Origin: Pseudomonadota bacterium
Lineage (GTDB): Bacteria; Pseudomonadota; Alphaproteobacteria; Reyranellales; Reyranellaceae
Reading direction: 5' to 3'
Length of the DNA stretch: 64,000 nt
Assembly: GCA_018240745.1 (NCBI GenBank)
Contig: JAFEFF010000220.1
Location: forward strand, 1 to 64,000
In this document: positions 9,018-22,268 of the stretch, in pieces
How the letters are laid out: every line of letters starts with the position of its first letter
How positions within the stretch are numbered: position 1 is the first letter of the stretch
Notes under the pieces: model-generated
Told to the model about the DNA's origin: nothing
Seen by the model: the letters and a program-made list of their open reading frames with translations, nothing else
Databases searched by the model: none
Position numbers and translations under genes: made by a program

Positions 9018-10259
9018 ATGCCGATCACGGAGAATCTGTCGGTTCCCTACCATCAGCAGGACACCAACTACTATTGCGGAGCGGCCTGCGCGCAGATGGT
9101 TCTTCGTTCCCTGGGCACGGGATTGCTCGACCAGGACCAGTTGTACGCCGACAATCACAGCCACAGCACGACGGAGTCGGGCTGGTACACCGCGCCCGAC
9201 GGGCTGCAATGGACCATGCATCACTGGGAGCCGCCGGCGCCTTCTGGGCCACCGCACTACGGCTCCTACAACTTCGTGCTGTTCGCCCTCGACACCGAGG
9301 ACGCGATCTCGCGCAAGATCGTCTGGACGATCCACCATTACAAGGCTGCGCCGATCGCCATGGTGTATGGATCTGCGCACTGGATCGTCGTGCGCGGCTA
9401 TACCGCCAGTGCCGCGCCCTCGAACGTCGCCGACGCGGGCTACACGATCAGCTCCTTCGACGTCAACAATCCGTGGCCGCCGGTGCCGAGTGCCGGCAAC
9501 TCGACGCTGGCGCCGCCGCCGCCCCACACCGACGGGACCGACGGATGCGGCACCGGCGGCAACCGCGGCGTGGTCAACGAGAACATCAGCTACTCGATGT
9601 GGCAGAGCACCTACATGACCGGCATTCCCGGCGGCCATTGGAACGGCAAGTTCGTCGCCGTCGCCGATCCCGCGCCCCCGCCACGCGAGCGCGGGGTTCC
9701 GTCGCGACCGCTGCTGGAGCCGCTGCCCTATACCGGCCAGCTACTGGCCGCCGAGCGCGCAACCCGGCGGGCGCAGGAGTCGCTCCGGGCATACGGCCTC
9801 GCACCGCGCGAGAGCTACGACCGCATCCTTCAGAAAGCGACCCTCGGCGATCCGGTGCTCGTGCAGCGCCTCGATCTCCCCGACACCTTCTATTACATCG
9901 TGCCGGCGCGCGAGGCCGAGCGCGCCCCGCTGGCTGTGGTCGTGGACGCCAAGAATGGGCTATACTTGCAATCGGCAGTCAGCGGAAGCCGTGAAGGCAG
10001 CGTGTTCACGATCGGCAATCGCGCCGACGTGGCACGGTCCCTGGTCGACAGGGTCGTCGAACTGCCCGAACGCAAAGGCCGCATCCGGGTGCGAAGGGAG
10101 GCTGTCTGCCACTATCCGACCCTGGTCTGGAGGCCTTGCCGGGAGTCGCTTTCGCCTCTGTACCCGTTTCACATGTTTACCGTCGGCGGAGACCGCATCT
10201 ATGTTCGCAGCGACGGCGCGATCTTCACCGACCTGCATTATCTGGACCGGGGTATCTAG
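9018..10259 (+). CDS. C39-like (papain-fold) cysteine protease with extra C-terminal domain
   Basis: 413 residues. The N-terminal domain (about 1-215) has the C39/papain-like arrangement: Gln14-x5-Cys20 (QDTNYYCG), His121 (SAHWIVV) and Asn151 (NNPW), consistent with oxyanion Gln, nucleophile, base and third residue. After a proline-rich linker (ADPAPPPRERG) comes a helix and a beta domain of about 150 residues that recurs as the separate next gene. It lacks a signal peptide and any ABC-transporter part, so it is not a bacteriocin exporter. AGGAGG precedes the ATG. Substrate unknown; activity inferred from the motif residues. Confidence 0.85.
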   Translation: MPITENLSVPYHQQDTNYYCGAACAQMVLRSLGTGLLDQDQLYADNHSHSTTESGWYTAPDGLQWTMHHWEPPAPSGPPHYGSYNFVLFALDTEDAISRKIVWTIHHYKAAPIAMVYGSAHWIVVRGYTASAAPSNVADAGYTISSFDVNNPWPPVPSAGNSTLAPPPPHTDGTDGCGTGGNRGVVNENISYSMWQSTYMTGIPGGHWNGKFVAVADPAPPPRERGVPSRPLLEPLPYTGQLLAAERATRRAQESLRAYGLAPRESYDRILQKATLGDPVLVQRLDLPDTFYYIVPAREAERAPLAVVVDAKNGLYLQSAVSGSREGSVFTIGNRADVARSLVDRVVELPERKGRIRVRREAVCHYPTLVWRPCRESLSPLYPFHMFTVGGDRIYVRSDGAIFTDLHYLDRGI

Positions 10260-10279
10260 CGACAGGAGCCCAGCAGCCC

Positions 10280-10696
10280 TTGATCACGCCGAGCGAAGCC
10301 ACCGCCAGGGCGAGCGCACATGCCTCCATAAGCGAGGCTGCCGCCCTGACGACCGATCTGGTGGAGCGACTGGACGGAGGCGAGCCCTACTTCCTCGTCA
10401 GCCTGGGCAAGCCCGACGGCACCGGTGTCGTGGCCACCGTGAATGCGCTGACGGGCGAGGTGATGTCCTCGGCGAGCCTGCAAGGGGTCGACCGCCACCG
10501 TTTGCCGGACCGGGACCAGGCGATCAGATCGGCCGCCTTCCCCGGCGATGCGCAAGCCCGGCGCGTATGGCTACCGTCTCGGGCGACTCGTTCGCCCTTC
10601 TATCCTTTGTGGGAACTCACGGCCGGCGCGCGGCGCGCCTATGTGGACACGAACGGCAAGGTATGGGACGCGCCAGGCGTCGAGCATAGAGGCTGA
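10280..10696 (+). CDS. Stand-alone homologue of the C39 protease C-terminal domain
   Basis: About 138 residues from a TTG at 10280 (AGGAG 11 bases upstream); no in-frame ATG is available near there, so the start is uncertain. It resembles the last 150 residues of the preceding protease: both have G-D/E-P...L..PD, then a strand with DAKNGLYLQSAVSG versus NALTGEVMSSASLQG, and later SPLYPFHMFTVGGDRIYV versus SPFYPLWELTAGARRAYV. No known family. A free copy of a protease-attached domain could act as an inhibitor, adaptor or subunit; this is inference. The gap to the protease stop is 20 bases. Confidence 0.72.
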   Translation: MITPSEATARASAHASISEAAALTTDLVERLDGGEPYFLVSLGKPDGTGVVATVNALTGEVMSSASLQGVDRHRLPDRDQAIRSAAFPGDAQARRVWLPSRATRSPFYPLWELTAGARRAYVDTNGKVWDAPGVEHRG

Positions 10697-10740
10697 TCGA
10701 ATGCGCGGGCTGTGAAATCACAGCGTGCGGGGAGCGTGCC

Positions 10741-11382
10741 ATGGAAGTGGTGGATGCGCTGCTCTTGATGCGTATGGCCGAGCGATTGCTCGGGCTGCTG
10801 GCGGGCGGCCTGTGCGTCGTCCTCGGCTATCAATTGTTCATCCGGCTGCCGGACAAGGCCGACTCGGCAGGCAAGGTCATCCTGCCGGGCGGCGTCAGCA
10901 TCTGGCTGTCGCGCGTCGGACCCGGCATCTTCTTCGCGCTGTTCGGCGTCGCCATCATCGCCTATTCGTTTGCCAGCACGGTGCGGATCAGCGAGCAGAC
11001 CGCGGCGCCGGTGCAGGCCTCTGCGGATACTCCCACGACGACCCTTGCCTCCAGCCGGCGGGAGATCTCGGCCATGTCGGATCGCTCCGGCCAGCGCGTC
11101 GCCCGGGAAGAGCGCGAGGAGCAGCTGACCTACCTCCGCCTCGCGCTCGCCAATCTGAATGCGGCGATCGATCGGCTGCAGCGCGACACGCAACCGCCGG
11201 AGCGCGAGCGGCTCGTCGCCGGGCTGCAGGGCGCGAAGATGCTCCTGCTGCGCGGCAACTGGGACACATCGTGGGGCGATCCGGCGCGCTTCCAGGCCTG
11301 GGTCAACAGCGGCGCGGTTCTGCCGGCGCCGTCGGGCATGGATATACCGGCCGGCCTGTACCTGACCGGCCAGACTCGATGA
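10741..11382 (+). CDS. Membrane protein with two N-terminal TM helices, unknown function
   Basis: 213 residues. Hydrophobic helices lie at about 14-34 (LLGLLAGGLCVVLGYQLFI) and 57-77 (VGPGIFFALFGVAIIAYSFA). A linker and a charged helical region follow (REEREEQLTYLRLALANLNAAIDRLQRD), then a short C-terminal stretch. I recognise no family. Position between the C39-domain gene and the exported metallopeptidase, with gaps of 44 and 13 bases, points to one operon. Confidence 0.78.
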   Translation: MEVVDALLLMRMAERLLGLLAGGLCVVLGYQLFIRLPDKADSAGKVILPGGVSIWLSRVGPGIFFALFGVAIIAYSFASTVRISEQTAAPVQASADTPTTTLASSRREISAMSDRSGQRVAREEREEQLTYLRLALANLNAAIDRLQRDTQPPERERLVAGLQGAKMLLLRGNWDTSWGDPARFQAWVNSGAVLPAPSGMDIPAGLYLTGQTR

Positions 11383-11395
11383 GGAGGGGTGCATC

Positions 11396-12676
11396 ATGCG
11401 AACGGTGCTTGCCTCGTTTCTTTCCCTACTGCTGCTCGTCATCGGACTGCCGGCTTGGGCCCAGTGCCCGCCGGCTTACGATTGGAGCGGGTTCTATCCG
11501 CCCGCGATCCTCGATCGCGTCACGCAAAGGACGGCGCCCGGCCTGAGATCGAACTTCGACCAGGTCATGCTGCCGCAGTTGACCGACCAGGAGCGGCGGA
11601 CGCTGGGCGGGGTAGCGCTCGATCTCGGCCAGCGCGAGTACGCTCAGCATCCGATGAACTTCTATGCCGCGCAGGGCGGCCGGGTCGTCCTGCCGCTGTC
11701 TTCCGTCCGGATGGTGAGCGACCTCACCCTGGCCGTGGCGTGGCTCAACCGCCACCGGCAGCCGGAGAAGAAGGTGTTCGACTATGCCGCCATGCTGGCC
11801 TTTCGCGGACCTGCGCCCGACGGCGTGCGGGCATTGCCGCTGGCGGCGCTGGGCGTGCCCGACAACGCATCGGACGATCCCGGGGTCGAGGACCTGTTCC
11901 AGAAACTGTACGGCGACACGATGGTCTTCATCATGGCGCACGAGCTGGGCCACCTCTTCCACGGTCATTCGGCCAATGTGAGTATCGAGCAATCGCGGCG
12001 CCAGGAAAGCGAAGCCGATGCCTTTGCCGTCGAGCTGATGGCCCGCCTGCATGCGCCGCCGGTCGGCATCGTCTTCTATTTCAACATGGTGGCGCCGTTC
12101 GAATGCCCGGCCCGCAGCACCCATCCGATGTCGGGACAGCGCATCGCCCGGCTGACGGCGGCGCTGCGCGACAACGGCCCGCTGTTCGTGCAGGACAAGC
12201 CATCGCCGCAGCATGAGTTGCAGCTACTCGAGAGCGTCATCCAGGGTCTCGGGCAGGTGGCCAAGCTGCTCGACGATCCGGACATCCGCGAATCGATGCG
12301 CCGGACCGGCCTGGCGTCGAACGTCGCCCAGTTCAACGCCGCCAGCGGGCCCGCCGCCGTCGCCCCCCGACCACGACAGGCATTCGACGGCAATTATGCC
12401 GGCCAGTGGATCGACGCCAAGGGCACCGCGCTCGACTTCCGGATGACGCTGCGCCGCAAGGAACAGACCGTGCGCGGCCAATACGAGTTCGGCATGGGCA
12501 ACGTCGAGCTCGAGGGCACCGTTACCGGCGACCAGCTCGACTACGCATGGCGCTGGGGCAGCGACTATTTCGGCCGCGGCCGGCTGAAGAGCACCGCCGA
12601 TGGTCGCTTGCAGGGAACCTGGGGCTACACCCAACGGAACGAAGGCGCCGGCACGTTGACGGCCCAGCCTCGATAG
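11396..12676 (+). CDS. Exported HExxH zinc metallopeptidase (M48-like) with C-terminal beta domain
   Basis: 426 residues. An N-terminal signal peptide (LASFLSLLLLVIGLPAWAQ) points to export. The zinc site is H182-E-L-G-H186 (FIMAHELGHLFHGH), with Glu206 in ESEADAF as third ligand, an M48-like arrangement. The last ~90 residues (YAGQWIDAKGTALDFRMTL...GQYEFGMGNVELEG) look like a small beta-barrel, as in proteins tested for extracellular fold similarity. GAGGAGG lies just upstream of the ATG. No transmembrane helices follow the signal, so it is not HtpX. Substrate unknown. Confidence 0.85.
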   Translation: MRTVLASFLSLLLLVIGLPAWAQCPPAYDWSGFYPPAILDRVTQRTAPGLRSNFDQVMLPQLTDQERRTLGGVALDLGQREYAQHPMNFYAAQGGRVVLPLSSVRMVSDLTLAVAWLNRHRQPEKKVFDYAAMLAFRGPAPDGVRALPLAALGVPDNASDDPGVEDLFQKLYGDTMVFIMAHELGHLFHGHSANVSIEQSRRQESEADAFAVELMARLHAPPVGIVFYFNMVAPFECPARSTHPMSGQRIARLTAALRDNGPLFVQDKPSPQHELQLLESVIQGLGQVAKLLDDPDIRESMRRTGLASNVAQFNAASGPAAVAPRPRQAFDGNYAGQWIDAKGTALDFRMTLRRKEQTVRGQYEFGMGNVELEGTVTGDQLDYAWRWGSDYFGRGRLKSTADGRLQGTWGYTQRNEGAGTLTAQPR

Positions 12677-12714
12677 CGCCCACGCGGGCGGGAAGTCGTG
12701 CGAAGTCCGGGACG

Positions 12715-14072
12715 CTAAAGCAGGAAGAGCGTCGCCAGTCCAAGGAACGCCAGGAAGCCGATCACGTCGGTAACGGTGGTCAGGAACACCGTCGAGGAGA
12801 CGGCGGGATCGACGCCGAGCTTTTCCAGGCCGAGCGGGATCAGGGTGCCGGCGAGCGCCGCGGCAACCAGGTTGCAGATCATCGCCGCGCCGATCACCGC
12901 ACCGAGCCGCCAGTCGTGATACCAGGTCACCACGGCGACGCCCATGATGATGGCGAAGATGAAGCCATTGAGGCCGCCGACGGCGATCTCCTTGGCGATG
13001 AAGCGCAAGGCGTTGGCCGCCGTCAGCTCGCCCATCGCCAGTGCCCGCACCGCCACGGTGACGGTCTGCGTGCCGGCATTGCCGCCCATCGAGGCGACGA
13101 TCGGCATCAGCACGGCAAGCGCCACGATCTTCTCGATCGCGCCCTCGAACTGGCCGATCACCAGCGACGCGATCACCGCGGTGAGCAGGTTGACGGCCAG
13201 CCACAGGCCGCGCAGTTGCACGGTGCGCACGGTGTTGGCGTGCATGTCGTCGTGGCCGACGCCGCCCATCTTGAGCAGGTCTTCCTCGGCCTCCTCGTCG
13301 ATCACGTCGACCACGTCGTCGACCATGATCACGCCGAGCAGCCGACGCCTGTCGTCGACCACCGGGCAGGACACCAGGTTCTGGTCGCGGAACAGGTGCG
13401 CCACGTGTTCCTTGTCGGCCGTGACCACGACCGAGGGGATGTCGGGATCGACGATGTCGGTGATCGGCACCGGCCGCTTGGTGCGCACCAGGCGGCCGAG
13501 CGGCACCGAGCCCTTGAGCCGGCCGCTGCGGTCGACCACGAACAGGTCGTAGACGTCCTCGGGCAGCTCGTCGGCCTCGCGGCAGTAGTCGATCACCCGG
13601 CCGACGCTCCAGCTCTGCGGCACCTTGACCAGCGAGCGCTGCATCATGCGGCCGGCGCTGTCCTCGGGATAGGCGAGTGCCTTCTCGATCTCCTCGCGCT
13701 CCTCGGCCGTCAGCTCGGCCAGGACCTCCTCGCGCTCCTCCTCCGGCAGGTCCTCGAGCAGGCTCGCCGCATCGTCGGTCTCGAGCTTGCGCGCGGCGGC
13801 GGCGATCTCCTTGCTGTCGAGCTGCTCGAGGACGTCGTCGCGCACGTCCTCGTCGAGCTCGGTCAGCACCTCGGGATCGAGATCGCGCCTGAGCAGCGCC
13901 ACCAGGGCATCGCGTTCGGGCTCGGAGACCTGCTCGAGCACGGCAGCCTGGCCGACCGCGCTCAGCTCGCCGAGCAAATGCCGGGCCTCGTCCTTGCGAT
14001 CCTCGGCGAGCGCCTCGGCGATGCGCCTGACCAGTTCCGGCGTCACCTCTTCCAGCGCATCGCTCTCGACGC

Positions 14073-14076
<4 letters not shown>
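12715..14076 (-). CDS. mgtE: Magnesium transporter MgtE
   Basis: 453 residues with the full MgtE layout. An acidic N-domain of superhelical repeats (about 1-135) is followed by two CBS domains (about 140-265, ending [19 protein letters not shown]), then five C-terminal membrane helices containing MGGNAGTQT, the selectivity-filter motif. It imports Mg2+ through the inner membrane, gated by cytoplasmic Mg2+. The start ATG overlaps the malic enzyme stop (ATGA), so the two are likely co-expressed; malic enzyme needs a divalent metal. Confidence 0.95.
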
Positions 14077-16355
<2,279 letters not shown>

Positions 16356-16379
16356 GCTCGCCTCCACCGCCTCATAGAC

Positions 16380-16404
16380 AAAAAGGGCCGCCCGCTGGGG
16401 CGGC
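16380..16404 (-). terminator. Rho-independent terminator of the tRNA-Leu gene
   Basis: Read on the minus strand, GCCGCCC-CAGC-GGGCGGC forms a perfect 7-bp hairpin followed by CCTTTTTG. It lies 37 bases downstream of the tRNA 3' end and just before the malic enzyme start. Confidence 0.85.
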
Positions 16405-16440
16405 GTCTCACAACGACCTTTTCGATCGAACCGGCGAGTT

Positions 16441-16525
16441 TGGTGCGGCCAAGAAGACTCGAACTTCCACGCCTCGCGGCACTAGCACCTCAAGCTAGCG
16501 CGTCTACCAATTCCGCCATGGCCGC
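16441..16525 (-). tRNA. tRNA-Leu (anticodon GAG)
   Basis: 85 nt with encoded CCA. The acceptor stem GCGGCCA pairs with TGGCCGC. The D-loop region reads GCGGAATTGGTAGACGCGC, the anticodon loop is CTTGAGG between GCTAG/CTAGT-type arms, a class II variable arm follows, and the T-loop is GTTCGAGTC. Anticodon GAG reads CUU/CUC leucine codons. A terminator follows downstream. Confidence 0.95.
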
Positions 16526-16544
16526 GCCGGTTCGATGCGGCGGG

Positions 16545-16572
16545 GGATACCAAAATGCCCCTGCAGTGGCAA
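16545..16572 (-). promoter_or_regulatory. Putative promoter of tRNA-Leu
   Basis: On the minus strand, TTGCCA (16572-16567) and GTATCC (16550-16545) are separated by 16 bases, about 20 bases before the tRNA 5' end. The -10 match is weak. The promoter would lie back-to-back with the lipB leader. Confidence 0.35.
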
Positions 16573-16625
16573 GGCGCGGCTCGGCCGCCCTTGCACCGGC
16601 CGCCGGAAATACCGATTTTGCCACA

Positions 16626-17306
16626 ATGACGCGGCCGGAATGGCGAATATCGGAGGGCCCGGTGCCCTATGAGGAGGCCTTGGCGACCATGGAGACACGG
16701 GTCGCCGACATCCGCGCCGGCCGGGCCGGCGAGCTGATCTGGCTGCTGGAGCATCCGCCGCTCTACACCGCCGGCACCAGCAGCAAGCCGCAGGACCTGC
16801 TGCAGCCGTTGCGGCTCCCCGTCCATGCGGCGGGCCGCGGCGGGCAGTACACCTATCACGGGCCCGGCCAGCGGGTGGTCTACACCATGCTGGACCTGCG
16901 CCGGCGCCGGCAGGACGTTCGGCGGTTCGTGGCCGACCTCGAGGACTGGATCATCCGCACCCTTGCCCGCTTCACCGTGCGCGGCGAGCGGCGGGACGGC
17001 CGGGTCGGCGTCTGGGTGGCGCGCGAGGGTGGCCGGGAGGACAAGATCGCCGCAATAGGCGTGCGCATCCGCCACTGGGTCTCCTTCCACGGCATCTCGA
17101 TCAACGTCGAGCCCGACCTCACCCACTACGCCGGCATCGTCCCGTGCGGCATTGCCGAGCATGGCGTGACCTCGCTGGTCGATCTTGGCCTGCCGGTCAC
17201 CATGACCGACCTCGACATGGCCCTGGCCGAGACCTTCGACGAAGTTTTTTCGCTGGGGGCGCGCCACTCCGGTGGCGCGTCTTCGTTTGCGTCGACTGAG
17301 ACATGA
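16626..17306 (+). CDS. lipB: Lipoyl(octanoyl) transferase LipB
   Basis: Transfers octanoyl from acyl carrier protein to lipoyl domains. [17 protein letters not shown] is the family signature. The catalytic lysine lies in [11 protein letters not shown] and the catalytic cysteine in [16 protein letters not shown] 16626 gives a normal N-terminus (GPVPYEEAL), though no clear ribosome site precedes it, so a leaderless or weakly translated start is possible. The last ~15 codons ([16 protein letters not shown]) run through a palindromic repeat rather than conserved LipB sequence. Confidence 0.93.
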   Translation: MTRPEWRISEGPVPYEEALATMETRVADIRAGRAGELIWLLEHPPLYTAGTSSKPQDLLQPLRLPVHAAGRGGQYTYHGPGQRVVYTMLDLRRRRQDVRRFVADLEDWIIRTLARFTVRGERRDGRVGVWVAREGGREDKIAAIGVRIRHWVSFHGISINVEPDLTHYAGIVPCGIAEHGVTSLVDLGLPVTMTDLDMALAETFDEVFSLGARHSGGASSFASTET

Positions 17307-17332
17307 TCGCGCCACTGGAGTGGCGCGCCCCC
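17255..17332. repeat. Palindromic intergenic repeat, family A copy 2
   Basis: Perfect 16-bp inverted arms (17255-17270 and 17317-17332) of the type GGGGGCGCGCCACTCC, with inner CGCGCCACT modules shared with the copy at 1612. It spans the lipB stop codon and the gap to the convergent acylphosphatase gene. It could fold into a long hairpin on either transcript. Confidence 0.85.
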
Positions 17333-17342
17333 GGCAAAGGAG

Positions 17343-17621
17343 TTACTCCGTCGGCAGCCGCGTGAAGCCCTCGGGCAGGATGTCGAGGTCGACCGGGTCG
17401 ACGTCGATCTCCTCGACGCGGGCGAGCGAGGGGCCGCGGCGGCAGGCTTCGATCATCCGGCCGACCGCCCCCTCCTCGCCGACGATCAGTGCCTCGACCG
17501 CGCCGTCGCGGCGGTTGCGCACCCAGCCGGTGAGGCCGAGGCTCAGGCCGGTCTCGATCGCCCAGTCGCGATAGCCCACGCCCTGGACCCTGCCGGTGAT
17601 GGTAAGGCGGGCCTGAAGCAT
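17343..17621 (-). CDS. acyP: Acylphosphatase
   Basis: 92 residues, the usual size. It hydrolyses acyl phosphates. The phosphate-binding loop GRVQGVGYRDW, with the catalytic Arg, and the catalytic Asn region GWVRNRRDGAVEAL are intact. It is the last gene of the pcc operon, 5 bases after the biotin-carboxylase gene. Whether it serves that pathway is unknown. Confidence 0.93.
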   Translation of the reverse strand: MLQARLTITGRVQGVGYRDWAIETGLSLGLTGWVRNRRDGAVEALIVGEEGAVGRMIEACRRGPSLARVEEIDVDPVDLDILPEGFTRLPTE

Positions 17622-17626
17622 CGGCG

Positions 17627-19584
<1,958 letters not shown>

Positions 19585-19588
<4 letters not shown>

Positions 19589-19809
19589 GATCCTTCCTTG
19601 TTTCGGTCGAACAGGCCCATCGACCACGCGGTATGTGCGGCAACGATCGGCATCCACGCCATCAGCACCCACAGCCACCACGGATACGCGCTGCTGAAGA
19701 GAGCGTTGGCGGCGATCAACACCAGCAACGTCAGCAGCGCCACGATGACATGCAGCCGGACATACCGCGCGCGCCGCATGCGCTCCTCGGGTGTCAGGTG
19801 AATTGCCAT
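19585..19809 (-). CDS. Small 2TM-domain membrane protein
   Basis: 74 residues with two hydrophobic helices (about 21-39 LHVIVALLTLLVLIAANAL and 43-62 PWWLWVLMAWMPIVAAHTA) joined by a short turn: the 2TM pattern. It lies between pccB and pccA, overlapping pccA by ATGA and 4 bases from pccB. Small ORFs at this spot are common in alphaproteobacterial pcc operons. No catalytic features; role unknown. Confidence 0.85.
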
Positions 19810-19813
19810 CGCG

Positions 19814-21346
19814 TCACAGCGGGATGTTGCCGTGCTTGCGCCACGGATTGTCGAGGCGCTTGTTCTCCAGTGTCTTCAGGGCCTTGCAGATCCGCCGGCG
19901 CGTGCCGTGCGGCATGATCACGTCGTCGATGAAGCCGCGATTGGCGGCCACGAACGGGTTGGCGAACTTCTCGCGGTACTCCTCGGTGCGCGCGGCGATC
20001 TTGGCGGCATCGCCGATGTCCGAGCGGAAGATGATCTCGACCGCGCCCTTGGCGCCCATCACCGCGATCTCCGCGCCCGGCCAGGCGTAGTTGACGTCGC
20101 CGCGCAGGTGCTTGGACGCCATGACGTCGTAGGCGCCGCCATAGGCCTTGCGGGTGATCACCGTCACCTTCGGCACCGTCGCCTCGGCATAGGCGTAAAG
20201 CAGCTTGGCGCCGTGCTTGATGATCGCGCCGTATTCCTGCGCCGTGCCCGGCAGGAAGCCCGGCACGTCGACGAAGGTCACGATCGGGACGTTGAAGGCG
20301 TCGCAGAAGCGCACGAAGCGTGCGCCCTTGCGGCTCGAATCGATGTCGAGGCAGCCCGCCAGCACCATCGGCTGGTTGGCGACGAAGCCCACCGTCCTGC
20401 CGTCCATTCGGCCGAAGCCGACGACGATGTTGCCGGCATACTCCGGCGACAATTCGAAGAAGTCGCCTTCGTCGACGACCTTCAGGATCAGCTCCTTGAT
20501 GTCGTAGGGCTTGTTGGGATTGTCCGGCACCAGCGTGTCGAGCGAGAGATCGTCGCGATCGACCGGATCGTGCGTGATCCGGACCGGCGCCTTCTCGCGG
20601 TTGCTCGACGGGATGAAGTCGATGAAGCGGCGGAGTTGCAGCAGCGCCTCGATGTCGTTCTCGAAGGCGAGATCGCTGACGCCCGACTTCTGCGTGTGGG
20701 TGAGCGCGCCGCCGAGTTCCTCCTGAGTGACCGTCTCGTGCGTCACGGTCTTCACGACGTCGGGACCGGTGACGAACATGTACGAGCTGTCTTTCACCAT
20801 GAAGATGAAGTCGGTCATGGCGGGCGAATAGACCGCACCGCCGGCGCACGGGCCCATCACCATCGAGATCTGCGGGATCACGCCCGAGGCCATGACGTTG
20901 CGCTGGAAGACGTCGGCATAGCCCGCCAGCGAATCGACGCCCTCCTGGATCCGCGCGCCGCCTGAATCGTTGAGGCCGAGAACCGGCGCGCCGACCTTCA
21001 TCGCCGCGTCCATCACCTTGCATATCTTGGTCGCGTGCATGGCCGACAAGGCGCCGCCGAACACCGTGAAGTCCTGGCTGAACACATAGACCAGCCGGCC
21101 GTTGATCGTGCCGTGGCCGGTCACGACGCCGTCTCCCGGGACCTTCTGGCTCTCCATGCCGAAATCGATCGAGCGGTGCTCGACGAACATGTCGAACTCC
21201 TCGAACGAGCCGGGATCGAGCAGCACGTCGATGCGCTCGCGCGCCGTCAGCTTGCCCTTGCCATGCTGGGCCTCGATGCGGCGTTGGCCGCCGCCCAGCC
21301 GCGCAGCCTTGCGGCGCTTCTCCAGCTCTTCCAGCATTTTCTGCAT
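19814..21346 (-). CDS. pccB: Propionyl-CoA carboxylase beta (carboxyltransferase) subunit
   Basis: 510 residues with tandem crotonase-like carboxyltransferase domains. The glycine-rich acyl-CoA oxyanion regions [19 protein letters not shown] and [31 protein letters not shown] are clear, and [26 protein letters not shown] is characteristic of PccB. It receives CO2 from the biotin on PccA. ATG 21346 follows GGAGA. Nearly all upstream ORF sequence is non-homologous. It is followed by the 2TM gene and pccA. Confidence 0.95.
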   Translation of the reverse strand: MQKMLEELEKRRKAARLGGGQRRIEAQHGKGKLTARERIDVLLDPGSFEEFDMFVEHRSIDFGMESQKVPGDGVVTGHGTINGRLVYVFSQDFTVFGGALSAMHATKICKVMDAAMKVGAPVLGLNDSGGARIQEGVDSLAGYADVFQRNVMASGVIPQISMVMGPCAGGAVYSPAMTDFIFMVKDSSYMFVTGPDVVKTVTHETVTQEELGGALTHTQKSGVSDLAFENDIEALLQLRRFIDFIPSSNREKAPVRITHDPVDRDDLSLDTLVPDNPNKPYDIKELILKVVDEGDFFELSPEYAGNIVVGFGRMDGRTVGFVANQPMVLAGCLDIDSSRKGARFVRFCDAFNVPIVTFVDVPGFLPGTAQEYGAIIKHGAKLLYAYAEATVPKVTVITRKAYGGAYDVMASKHLRGDVNYAWPGAEIAVMGAKGAVEIIFRSDIGDAAKIAARTEEYREKFANPFVAANRGFIDDVIMPHGTRRRICKALKTLENKRLDNPWRKHGNIPL

Positions 21347-21377
21347 CTGTACCGGTCTCCGGCTCTTGCGACCTGTT

Positions 21378-22268
21378 CTAGCGCAGGAATCGCTTCTCGT
21401 CGTCCTTGACCTTGGCCATGCCCTGGAGGCCGAAAATCTCATCCACTGCGGCGATCTGCGATTCCACGCCGTGGATTCCGCCGTCCTTGCGGATCTGCGC
21501 GAAGGTCTTGCGCATCGCGCCGACTGCGGCGCGCACCGCGTGATTGCCCCAGATCAGCAGACCGATCTTCCCGAGCTCCCTGACGCGCGCCACCGTCATC
21601 TGTGGATAGGCGGTCGGCACCAGGGCAATCGGCACCTTGCCGTCCCACGCCTTCACGAAGGCCTCGATCTCGTCGGGCGTCTTCTGCTTGGAGTGGACCA
21701 GGATCATGTCGGCACCGGCCGCCTCGTAGGCGTGCGCACGCTTGAGCGCCTCGTCCTGGCCGAGGCCGGCAATCAGCGCCTCGGTACGCGCAACGATCAC
21801 GAAGTCCTTGTCCTTCCGCGCCGACCGCGCGGCTTCGATCTTGCCCTGGAATTCCTCGATACGGACCATGTCCTGCCGGCCACCGGCGATCAGGCTGGTG
21901 ACCTTGGGGAAACTCTTGTCCTCCATCACGATCGCTGCGGCGCCGGCGCGCTCGTACTGCTCGACCGCGTAAAGCACGTTGATCGCGTTGCCGAAGCCGG
22001 TGTCGATGTCGGCCACCACCGGAATGCCGGAGCGCTCGGCCATCGCGCGCATCATGTCGAGGTGCTGCGTCATCGACACGACGCTCACGTCGGGCAGGCC
22101 ATACATCGCCGAAAGCTCGAAGCCCGACGCCCAGATCGCGTCGAAGCCCGCCTCGGCCGCCAGCATCGCCGACAGCGGGCTGTGCGCCGCCATCGCCTCG
22201 ACGAGGCCCTTCTTCGCCAGAATCTGCCGGAAGGTCGTGCCCATGCCCGTACCGGTGCCCATGCTCAT
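21378..22268 (-). CDS. PEP mutase / phosphonopyruvate hydrolase family enzyme (probable hydrolase)
   Basis: 296 residues of the isocitrate lyase / PEP mutase superfamily. [23 protein letters not shown] (Asp87, Asp89, metal site) and the gating-loop motif [10 protein letters not shown] (116-125) are visible. PEP mutases have Asn at the position that is Thr124 here. Phosphonopyruvate hydrolase has Thr at the equivalent place, so C-P bond or 2-oxo-acid hydrolysis is more likely than mutase activity. It overlaps the ATP12 gene by ATGA and precedes pccB; a methylisocitrate-lyase role cannot be excluded. Confidence 0.75.
   Translation of the reverse strand: MSMGTGTGMGTTFRQILAKKGLVEAMAAHSPLSAMLAAEAGFDAIWASGFELSAMYGLPDVSVVSMTQHLDMMRAMAERSGIPVVADIDTGFGNAINVLYAVEQYERAGAAAIVMEDKSFPKVTSLIAGGRQDMVRIEEFQGKIEAARSARKDKDFVIVARTEALIAGLGQDEALKRAHAYEAAGADMILVHSKQKTPDEIEAFVKAWDGKVPIALVPTAYPQMTVARVRELGKIGLLIWGNHAVRAAVGAMRKTFAQIRKDGGIHGVESQIAAVDEIFGLQGMAKVKDDEKRFLR

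Noticed and set aside
9018-10259. C39-type bacteriocin transporter
   Set aside because: The protein has C39-like residues but no ABC transporter or membrane domain, and no bacteriocin precursor was seen, so it is called a free protease.
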